A stretch of 64,000 nt of DNA from contig ML978136.1 of NCBI GenBank assembly GCA_010015805.1, forward strand, positions 496,001 through 560,000, read 5' to 3'. Shown here piece by piece: positions 45,246 through 53,684 of the stretch. The stretch is from Rhizodiscina lignyota. Its lineage: Eukaryota; Ascomycota; Dothideomycetes; Aulographales; Rhizodiscinaceae. Positions within the stretch are counted from its first letter, which is position 1. Each line of letters opens with the position of its first letter. Position numbers and translations under genes: made by a program. Below the pieces are notes generated by a model. That model did no database searches, had not been told where the DNA came from, and saw only the letters and a program-made list of their open reading frames with translations.

Positions 45246-47297
45246 CTACCGTCCCACTTCTTGCCTCAGCCTCGCAGCTGCTGTATCCGGCCTAGGTTCT
45301 GGCCAGGAGTCCACAGCTTCGTCAACCTCCTCGAGAAAGCTAGTACTGTTGTGTATTGTCGTTCCGCCCAAGACGACTCTGACCCCAGGCGTACTTGCAT
45401 TGATCTGCGCCACCATTTTTGCCTCTTCATACGTGGTGCCTCCAATCGTGAAGACGATGATGTCTTGCGGCTTGTCCCGAGTAGTTCCGCCACCCTCAAC
45501 AAATGGATACAGCTGCTCCCGCAACCTGCCTTTGATAAGATCTTGCAACGTGGCTTCAAGTCTTGGAGAATGCTGGGTGTAGACATTTTCTACGCCCTTG
45601 AGGCCTTTGAAGCGATCACGTGCGCCGCTGAAAAGGGAGCTCCCAGACTGAAAGAGGTCCGGAATCCCGCCACCAGCATTCGCTACCGACATTGGCTGGA
45701 GAGAGTCATGGTAGGTAAGGAGCTTGGATATGAGATGTGTCCGATGTCTGGACACGTTGCCAGCGACAGAAAGGAGGTCAAGAAGCGTCGGCGTGACGTT
45801 AGATGGGTGCTTTGAATAGCGGAGTGCGTAGATTGCGGTCAGCCGAAGCTTATTGTCTGCGGGGATGTTTGGAGACTGTATTAATCGTTGTAATGTCTAT
45901 GAACGTCAGTTCCTGCAAATAAAAGTTTCTGCTCAGAAGAAGAACTTACCTTGACATCATCGGCATGCTTGTCATGACAAGCTAGACTCTGCTCGAGCTC
46001 ACTGACATCGAGAAGACTATGCTCCCCAACTTGTCGGCTCAGTTCCCCAACAAGAGTGACGTGCTTGGTGACATTTCCGGACAGCTTGCGAAATTCAGGG
46101 TATTCTTCAACGAAACGCTTCATGTCCGCTATAGATTCTAATTGCAAGTTTCCCTTGCTCTTCGAGGCGAATTGCTCCACGTAGTCCTTCGCATTCTGAC
46201 CCAGGTCACCGAAATTGAGGTACATGTTCTTCTTGAAAAATGGATCCTGTTCTTGTGACAAGACAATTTCCTAATATCGTAAGCTAAGGGATATTGGTGG
46301 TGTAAAGAGTGTTTAATGTACCTTGAGTTCAGGTCGAATATCTGGCACATTGCTCAGGTCCACTCTCCCGTTCCGAATCCCTAGTAATTCATGGACCATC
46401 GCTTGATAGGTCCATTGTGTGAGTAAAGGTGTGACAGGATCGTCCCGCCGGTCGACAATCAATAATATAGGGGGCGTATCGGTTTTTCGGAAGTCGAAGA
46501 GGGAGTCTTCTTGTGTGATGTGATACCTCACCTCGGTCGCAAGCTTTCTCGCCAAAAGGCTAGTTTTCGAGTATCGAATAAGAGGCTTCTTCTTGAGAGA
46601 GAGAAGGACAGCCGTAAGCCCCTCCGCCGTGCGCAGCAAGGCGTCTTGGTTCCAAATATCGGGACTATTGCTCCATATTCGATGGCTTGGGTAACCCATT
46701 CCAAAAGTAAACAAATCTGGGTTTATGACCAAGTAGTCTGCGTAGTATTCGAGGACGTTCCGGACGACTTCGTGATCATCTGCCTCTGCCAGCCGTTCTA
46801 AAGAGGATTTCTTGATCACATTGCTGAAGTCTACAACACGTCAGTCTTGCCCCAATTTAAGTTCTGCACCCCAAATCATACATATGTGATATTCTCCATA
46901 TTTTGGTTCCCGTAGTTCGTCGATGAGAAATTGTATCGAATCGGGGGAAGGGCGGACGAAGCAAAGACATCTCAAATGTCGCATCTTCTCTCTTGACTGG
47001 TTATCCAGTCGGCTAATATAATTCTCAGCTTCTACCACAAGGTAAGGGCGTGGCAATGGCGTACTCTGTGAGGTATACTTCATGGTTGAGGAGGGCGGAT
47101 TGGGTGGTTGCGGAGGATATGATTGACACCTTCAATACATTCAGTAAAACTAGCTGCGATGCGAAGATGTCGAAGAACAAACCTACAGTTTCGGTATCAA
47201 GCAAGAGGATCTTCATTTTGGCTGGCGATCCAGAAGCGCTGTCTCCAGCAGACACCATCTTGGTGACGTAGCCGGAGACGGCTTGAACAATGTCCAT
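45246..47297 (-). CDS. VPS45: SM protein VPS45 (Sec1/Munc18 family)
   Basis: Binds Tlg2/Pep12-type syntaxins for Golgi-endosome fusion. Six exons: 47297..47187, 47129..47065, 47012..46882, 46830..46322, 46270..45950, 45896..45246; 595 aa, the normal length. Start MDIVQAVSGYVTKM matches the family. Diagnostic stretches after splicing are KILLLDTET|VSIISS, EVYLTDRLDNQSREKMRHL, IYFSNVIKKSSLERLAEAD, NPDLFTFGM, LLIVDRRDDPVTPLLTQWTYQAM and the C-terminal QDIIVFTIGGTTYEEA. All five introns are 51-57 nt. Intron 1 (57 nt) is stop-free and a multiple of three, so retention would insert 19 residues near residue 37. The final acceptor (GTTCATAG) was chosen over TTTGCAG because only it keeps LQRLIQSPNIPADN. 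Confidence 0.96.
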
Positions 47298-47967
47298 AGC
47301 TGTAAAAGTCCTGGCATAGGTGGTGTTCAATTCTCCGTGACCTCACAGCCTTTGTGCGGTAGTTTAGGGCAACTTTAAGGAGAAAGCAGCAAAGGCGAAG
47401 AAACTAGCTTGCGGATGCGCAGGATATCCATGAATGTGAGCTCTCCTCGCGTGTGGTACGTGGGCCAGAAGTTCGGCGAACATGCGCCACACTAAGTACC
47501 AGGGCTTGGCGCTCTAGCCACCGGAATGTATTCAATGATTCAATTGGAAGTTCTGCGACTGAGGAGATCTGTTCTCAGGGAGCATTACATGTCTCTTCTC
47601 ACTGCAGTCGCCCCGAAGATGTGATCACGGTGAAGTATGATTAAACAATTGATTGCATATCCAAGTCTAGTTCATCCATTCGATAATTAAAGACACCCTT
47701 GAAAGCAATTGGATATCTCGATTGCGCCTCAGCCTGCTGAAATGCTCCAAATCGATTAGAACGGCAATGTGCCGTTGTCCCAGAAAATTATGTTCCTGAC
47801 CTGACCGTATGAGCCTCAAGTCGACTTTGTTTTAAGATGAGAGGAGACTGAATCCGCTCTGCTGTCCCTGCTTCTGCATGGTTCAATGCTCTACGCATTA
47901 GTGCCCATGCATCCACCTATACACAATCCATCCAATTATTCCTTACTTGTTCAGGCACTGCCACAGC
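47298..47967. other. Intergenic stretch between VPS45 and ERG3
   Basis: The 670 bp hold the VPS45 promoter and the ERG3 3' flank. No repeat, RNA gene or convincing frame. Confidence 0.5.
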
Positions 47968-49100
47968 TCACTGCTCCTTCTTGCTGTCCACCGGCTCATA
48001 CTTTCTATCATCCTCGCCTTCCACCTCTTTCACAATCGTCTCCATCTCTACCTTTTGCCGGTCCCACTCTGCCTTGCCCATCTTCGTCTCCCTCCGGAAC
48101 AACTCTTCATTCGGCTTCCTGTAGCTACCGCCAAGGCGGTCCCACAGGGTCGTGAACTGGCCATAATTGTAGTTGAAGTACAAATGGTGCATCGTATGGC
48201 ACGCCGCACCATTCACCACCACGCTTTGGCTGATGTACTCGCCGTCATGAATCATGACCGTCCAGATGTTGATGAACACGAACAAAAAGATGTACGCGAA
48301 TTTCTGCAGCGGGAACACGAATGGGAAGACGTGGTACGGCACGCTCTGCGACCAGCCGTCGACTGGATGAAACGCATGTGACGCATACGGTGTCGGCATG
48401 ATCCACTTGTGGTGCGGCTTGTGCAGCGTCTTGTATACGAGCGGGTGATGTAGGCCGCGGTGTATCAAATATATGAAGAAGTCCGTAAAGCAGATGAACA
48501 ATGGGAACTGGAAGAAGTTGTACCACATGCCCGGACCCTCGGCGGTCGTGTCGTATATCTTGGAGTAGCCGCGAACTTCGGCGAGGAAGAAGGGCACAGT
48601 GAGGAGCGCCATGCCGGGAAAAGACGATATGGATTGCTTGATCTCCATGGACATTTGGTTACGGAGGAACTTGGGATGCTGGAAGGCGGTCTTGTCGAAT
48701 ACGAAGTAGTAAGAGAGGCTAGCGCAAGTGAAGTATATGACTATACCAAAGAGCCTAGAAGAAATGTATTAGCTATTATGTACGACTACTGTATGCCATT
48801 GAAGGAGAGTAGGGCACCATACCAAGTAATTAAGAACAAGCTTACGGCTTGTCTATAAATACTGTCCCTCGGCCATTGGCTCATGTATGCATACTGAGAT
48901 GGAGAAAAGGAGAGCATCTGGCTTGCTGGGTGGTATTGCCAATTGTAGGGCGTTGGCGTCTCTAGCATGCTCGAGTAGGTCGCATTCGGTGTCTGCTGGG
49001 AGAGCGCATATTGTGATTGGACCGATTGGGAGACTGGCAAGACGGTCGCGTACATGCGGTCGAATAAGAAGGTGTCGAACACCTCAAGGACGACGTCCAT
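47968..49100 (-). CDS. ERG3: C-5 sterol desaturase ERG3
   Basis: Endoplasmic-reticulum enzyme that makes the C5-C6 double bond in ergosterol synthesis. Exon 1 is 49100..48823, intron 48822..48755 (GTATGG...CTAG), exon 2 48754..47968, giving 354 aa. The fatty-acid-hydroxylase/sterol-desaturase histidine boxes are complete: HRGLHH (191-196), HKPHH (204-208) and HTMHH (279-283), plus [14 protein letters not shown], diagnostic for ERG3 over ERG25. Several membrane segments surround them, and the C-terminal 50 residues are charged. The ATG at 49100 ([14 protein letters not shown]) fits the family; the longer frame lacks an upstream ATG. It is divergent from a GST gene. Confidence 0.95.
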
Positions 49101-49491
49101 CGCGAACAATTGGCGTTGCGCCTAAGTATTTGTCAAGTAGGTAAGTCGCGATTCGTTAAGCAGATCTGATGTGAATTCACTAGGAGAGGCTTCTGAATTG
49201 GCGTGCAGTCCAGTTCGGTTGGAGCAGACACAGCAAGACGAAGGGAGGAGGAAGTGAAGAACGCGAGGAGAGGGCGTGTCTTGGTATTTCTGAGGCAGTG
49301 AGGAGGCAATGGTGGTTTATTGCCTCTGGAGATCGTCGACCCACACAACCGCTGAATTTCCATCAAGGGGGCGCGCGCTTAACTCCGATTGTGCCGATAT
49401 TTGGTAAGGAGCTGTACTTTCGGAAAAGCGAGCTTACAGGGGCTAGCAACACTGTAAGCTATCCTCTGCATCTACACGTGTGTCTTGCCCG

Positions 49492-49498
49492 TCGTATA
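49492..49498 (+). promoter_or_regulatory. TCGTATA, sterol response element-like site
   Basis: This is an exact match to the core bound by yeast Upc2/Ecm22, about 390 bp before the ERG3 start. A 7-mer is expected by chance about once per 8 kb of double-stranded sequence, so the match is suggestive only. Confidence 0.3.
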
Positions 49499-50056
49499 CC
49501 TCCTCTATACAACCCCCTCCAGGGAGGTGCGCTCCTGATCGGCACCGTCGTCGGCGCTGGAACACTTTCTTAGCTAAGGGCTGCAACTTAGTTACAGTCC
49601 TATACTTGAAACGTACCTAAGAGCAAGAGGAACTAAACTGTCGCACGCTAATAGGAGGGCACAGATCAGCTTGGCCTGTCGTCTGACCCGTGCCAACACT
49701 GAGAGTGGTGCTCCTTAGCCACGACCGAGGGAGATCCACCGCCAGAGCACCGTCTCATCGGCTGGGACAGTTCCCGCTGGACTGACTCTGAGCGAAAAGT
49801 CACCTCATCCCCAACTCGTCTGTGAAGAGGAGTTCCAAGACTCCGCGGCTGCGATATCGCTCCGATGCACACATGGAGTTCTGGTGAGCTGATGGCTCTG
49901 CAGGGACCTCGGGACTGGATGTCTCGTTCTCTGCAAGGTACACCTGAAGTATATGTTTTAGATCAACGTTCCAATCTGTTCGCTGCAGTTGGCTAGCGCA
50001 TACTGATCTCAAATTCTCGCTTTTACGTCACTTTTTCTCGGAAGCTGGTGGACGGC

Positions 50057-50063
50057 TATATAT
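50057..50063 (+). promoter_or_regulatory. TATA-like box before the GST gene
   Basis: TATATAT lies 64 bp before the ATG at 50127 and is followed by a pyrimidine-rich leader, as expected of a fungal core promoter. Confidence 0.4.
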
Positions 50064-50126
50064 TACACTCCTCGGATTGTCTCTTTCATCTCTTTAGCAT
50101 AGGTATCCGGCATCAGACGCCTCACA

Positions 50127-50850
50127 ATGTCGTCCAGTATCAAGCCGCTAATCCTGCACGCTCACGGTACGGGCCCAAATCCGTATAAGGTCGCTATTGT
50201 GCTCGAATCTTTGAATCTTCCATACGAGGTTAAGCTTTGGCAATTCGGCACCGATCCCAAAAATGGCGTCAAGGGAACAACTTTTCTGGCCATCAACGAA
50301 AATGGACGTGTGCCTGCACTCGAGGATCCCAATACAGGAGTCGTTTCATGGGAGTCTCTCGCGGTTATCAACTACATCCTAAGAGTTTATGACAAGCAGG
50401 GCAAGCTTGGGCCAGGTCCGTCAGAGCAGGAGCATGTTGACTTTGACAAATGGACGGCCCTTCTCGTGAGCACGGTGGTGAGTTATAGATTCTGTAACTT
50501 TGTGAGAAATTGGCAATAACGCGCAACAGGGTCCCATGATGGGCCAAGTGAACTGGTTCAAGCACTACCATCCAACAAAGAACGAAGATGCTATTCGGCG
50601 ATACGAGGAAGAGACACTCAAGTACTACGGCGTAGTCGAAGGCCAGCTGAAGAAATCAACAAGCGGCTTCATCCTCCCGAAGGGATTCACCGCGGTAGAT
50701 GCGCACTTCTACCCGTGGATTTACCAACACGACTTTGCGGGATTGAGTCTTGACAAGTATCCCGCGTTAGCACAATGGTTTGAAAAGGTCAAGAGCTTGC
50801 CAGCAGTCAAGAATGCTTATGCCGCGGTCCAAAATGGACAGAAGTTGTAG
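50127..50850 (+). CDS. Glutathione S-transferase (Ure2p/GTT-like)
   Basis: Cytosolic GST, conjugating glutathione to electrophiles. Exon 1 is 50127..50477, intron 50478..50529 (GTGAGT...ACAG), exon 2 50530..50850, giving 223 aa, the normal size. The N-terminal thioredoxin-like domain has GTGPNPYKVAIVLESLNLPY and the glutathione-binding cis-Pro/Ser stretch GRVPALEDPNTGVVSWESLAV (V-P then E-S). The helical C-terminal domain follows, with GPMMGQVNWFKHYHP at the join, VEGQLKK, FTAVDAHFYPW and a C-terminal KNAY motif. This layout matches the Ure2p-like fungal GSTs. The substrate is unknown. Confidence 0.93.
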
Positions 50851-51152
50851 CGTGATCGATAGACATGACGAAAACAGAATGATTCTCCAAGGCAACAGTG
50901 TTTTGTGGCACAACCACCGGCCTTACACGGGCCCCACAGTTCAGGCTCCTATTTGTTTGGCTCAGTGAATGGCTTTTACAACACCAGCTTCCGAGAACAC
51001 AATTCTCTCACCACTCCTTCTCTTCCTTCCAATTTGTTCCTTCTTGCTTTCGAGCCACGACTGGAAAAATACGTCGTGTTTTCTACATTCGAATCACAAA
51101 ACTCGACCCGAGACAGTCCAGTACTTTGCTAGCACTGCGTACGAAACCCGCA
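50851..51152. other. Short intergenic stretch
   Basis: It holds the GST 3' UTR and the leader of the F-box-like gene; an open frame runs through it in frame with that gene but has no ATG before 51153. Confidence 0.45.
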
Positions 51153-52085
51153 ATGAGGAAGGCCAAGATGAGGAAAACCACAACGAGGCCTACCGGTATT
51201 CTTGCATTTGCGCCACCAGATTCAGTCCAGAAAGTGGGTAACTTCCACCAGCAGGAACAAAGCCGATTTTGCAATCTACCCATGGAACTGCGCTTCGAAA
51301 TCTATCGCAATGTCATCTTTACCCACGATGTCGACGCTGCTTTCAGAGCCGAAGAGCTGGGAAAACAAGCAGGAGCGCGGAAAGCAATAATGAGCGCTGT
51401 TATCAGACTCTCACGCACAGCCAAGAGGATCAACATCGAGCTCGAAAAGATCATCCCATTCGACAAGATGGCGCTGGTCTTCGACTGCGACAATTTCCCT
51501 CCCCAAATCGTCATGAATTGTTCACGCCTCTGCACCGATCACCGGCTCCTTACCTTGATGGGACGAGCTGAGATGGCTCAGCTGATCGCAACGAATTTCG
51601 AAGGCCCGTGGGACTGGACGCTCTCACAGAAAGACAAGGATCTGACATTCATTATGATGGGGCTTCAAAAGATAGACCAGTTGCGTGAGTTGGTGGTCAC
51701 GATGAAATGTCGGGTTGGTTCCGACAAAGAGCTGGCCGAGGAGCTGAAGCAAGAGGAAGATGAGCTTCGTGCTCAAGAAGACACGCGTCTATACAAGACA
51801 CTGGCGGAGGGGCTGGATCAAGAGGGAGATGAGCGTCGTGCTCATGGGCACGCTCATCCGTACGAGAGCCTGGTAGAAGATCTTGTCACACTGCGTGCAG
51901 ACCCCAGCATCATCTTCAAGCGCGGCTGTGATCACAGCTATTGTGGCCCTTCTGCTGAGTGGCTGTGGCATTTTGGGAAAGTTGAGATGTACTCCTTCGG
52001 GAAGGAGCGCATGTGTGGCGAGATGGGAGAGGAAAGAAGGTGCGGTGGATACCTGGAAGCTCCAGAGTGGATTAGTATGGTGTAA
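51153..52085 (+). CDS. F-box-like (LPxELRxxIY) protein with internal tandem repeat
   Basis: 310 aa, single exon, starting at ATG 51153 (MRKAKMRKTTTR); the upstream extension begins from GTG and is ignored. The signature FCNLPMELRFEIYRNVI is at about residues 38-54, with RLSRTAKRINIELE as the second helix. An acidic helical region at 194-239 consists of two 23-residue copies encoded by a 69-bp tandem duplication, LAEELKQEEDELRAQ and LAEGLDQEGDERRAH, followed by the beginning of a third (LVEDL). No other domain. Possible SCF adaptor as for its relatives; the function is unproven. Confidence 0.82.
   Translation: MRKAKMRKTTTRPTGILAFAPPDSVQKVGNFHQQEQSRFCNLPMELRFEIYRNVIFTHDVDAAFRAEELGKQAGARKAIMSAVIRLSRTAKRINIELEKIIPFDKMALVFDCDNFPPQIVMNCSRLCTDHRLLTLMGRAEMAQLIATNFEGPWDWTLSQKDKDLTFIMMGLQKIDQLRELVVTMKCRVGSDKELAEELKQEEDELRAQEDTRLYKTLAEGLDQEGDERRAHGHAHPYESLVEDLVTLRADPSIIFKRGCDHSYCGPSAEWLWHFGKVEMYSFGKERMCGEMGEERRCGGYLEAPEWISMV
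51732..51869 (+). repeat. 69-bp coding tandem duplication
   Basis: Copy 1 is 51732-51800 and copy 2 is 51801-51869, in frame (23 codons each), with the first codons of a partial third copy after 51869. The copies have diverged at many third and some first positions, so the duplication is not recent. Confidence 0.8.
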
Positions 52086-52916
52086 ATGCAGACCGACGGA
52101 GATAGAGTCTGCTCTCCAATGTCAATAGAGGTTTCTTTGGAGGTGGATGACGTCAAGCAAACACACGATCAAAAGGCAGTGCATTTCTTCGGAAGAGAGA
52201 GACTTTTATGCGGTTCCAAGTTTTCAGAACCGATCCCACTATCCCGTACAGTGTGAAACCAACCTTTCCGGACATCTTTCAACTTTTTGCCGTGTCCAGT
52301 GCTCCTACACGCACACCTCTCTATACCATTATACTCATTGAGTTTTCAAAGCAACAAGAGGAGCGTACTTACTAAGTCAAATCGTTGTGGCAATAGTCGT
52401 GTTCAATTATCACGGAAGCCTCTTTCATGGTCTTAACACAGATACCTAAATATGCACCAGACACTTCACCATCGCCGACGTTTGGACGCTATCTCGGGCG
52501 AATCGAGCAGTATAGGTCTGGGCCCGAAGCAGTACTCATTAGCATATCGAATTGTTCTTGAAAGGGGCCTTCTAGGCAAGTGCACAAGCGCAGAGCAGAT
52601 ACTGCGGCGGTTGTGATGTAACACACCCTTTGTCATCGTCGGCGACATTGCTCCACAGGCTCAGCAGCCGAAAGAGTGTAACGTTCAAACTGCAACGACG
52701 CCGATAATCACGTTCAATTGTTATGGAAGCCACCTTCTCGCCTTTGTCGTAAACGACAAAGTGGCTTTGGTCTGTCTTTCAAGCTGTCTGGAATGCAAAC
52801 TTTCACGCCGGCAAGGCAATCATCGAGCAAACGTATTCCTCTATATTACCTGCCCTAATGCTGTGTAGGCTGGATGGAGAAGACAAGGCGCACTCTTTAC
52901 ATTCTGTGATCTTATC
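52086..52916. other. Intergenic stretch with a transition-only repeat pair
   Basis: It lies between the F-box-like gene and the exonuclease gene. Two related 27-bp segments lie at 52394-52420 and 52705-52731. No gene seen. Confidence 0.5.
52394..52731 (+). repeat. Diverged 27-bp direct repeat pair (outer limits)
   Basis: Copies at 52394-52420 and 52705-52731 share 21 of 27 bases around the core GTTCAATT...GGAAGCC. All six differences are transitions (C/T or G/A), as expected after repeat-induced point mutation or simple decay. The sequence between the copies is unrelated. Confidence 0.55.
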
Positions 52917-53684
52917 ATGTCTTCCTCTTCCAGCCGTTCAGCCGTCACTATCGTTGATAGTGAAGAAGCAGTACGGTCGCTCCTTGAGAAAATCACAGGT
53001 CTTCCAGTCTATCCTCCATCTCTCTATTGTGATCTCGAAGGCGTCAAGCTCAGCCGCCATGGTTCAATCTCTATCTTCTCCTTGTACGTTCGCCCGACAC
53101 AACAGGCCTATCTGATCGACGTCCACACCTTGGGTGCGAAAGCATTCGACACCGCAACAGCAGACAATGTCTCTCTCAGAACGATTCTGGAGTCCACAAC
53201 GATCCCCAAAGTGTTCTTTGACATCCGAAACGACTCCGACGCTCTCTTCGCCCACTACAAGATCTCTGTTGCGGAAGTCAAAGACCTGCAGTTGATGGAG
53301 CTTGCTACGCGGAGCTTCGGAAAGAAATTCGTCGCCGGATTGGCCAAATGTATCGAAAGGGACAGCTCCCTTTCCCACGCTGAGAGAACCGATTGGATGC
53401 AAACGAAGGAAGATGTTACAAAGCTCTACGCCCCTGAGAGCGGTGGTACTTACGAAGTCTTCAATGAGCGTCCTATGAGGCAAGTGATCAGCCAATACTG
53501 TGAACGGGATGTAGCTCTCCTTCCGCACCTCTTTGATATCTACGATGCGAAGCTCCGGAAACCTGGTATGAGCCACTGGCCGGGCAAGGTACAAGCAGCT
53601 ACTCTGGACCGAATCGAGGAGTCGCAAAGTGCAGGTTACGATCCAAACTCGTCGTTCAAGACGTACGCGCCCGGCACTTGGTAA
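52917..53684 (+). CDS. 3'-5' exonuclease-domain protein (DEDDy, EXD1/Egalitarian-like)
   Basis: 255 aa, single exon. RNase D-like fold with the DEDDy residues in place: D39 and E41 in LYCDLEGVKL, an Asp in FFDIRNDSDAL (about 102-108) and Y194-x3-D198 in QYCERDVALL. Between them lies a conserved VKDLQLMELATR stretch (residues 121-132). The family covers RNA exonucleases and catalytically dead RNA-binding relatives; here all acidic positions are kept, so activity is plausible. The C-terminal 50 residues look disordered. Partner and substrate are unknown. Two upstream ATG-containing frames are out of phase and short. Confidence 0.88.
   Translation: MSSSSSRSAVTIVDSEEAVRSLLEKITGLPVYPPSLYCDLEGVKLSRHGSISIFSLYVRPTQQAYLIDVHTLGAKAFDTATADNVSLRTILESTTIPKVFFDIRNDSDALFAHYKISVAEVKDLQLMELATRSFGKKFVAGLAKCIERDSSLSHAERTDWMQTKEDVTKLYAPESGGTYEVFNERPMRQVISQYCERDVALLPHLFDIYDAKLRKPGMSHWPGKVQAATLDRIEESQSAGYDPNSSFKTYAPGTW

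Larger units (their letters stand above)
49101..50126. promoter_or_regulatory. Shared divergent upstream region of ERG3 and GST
   Basis: The 1026 bp separate two outward-facing genes. It contains TCGTATA at 49492-49498, the core of the yeast sterol response element, and a TATA-like site before the GST gene. Short open frames on both strands are not supported. Confidence 0.5.
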
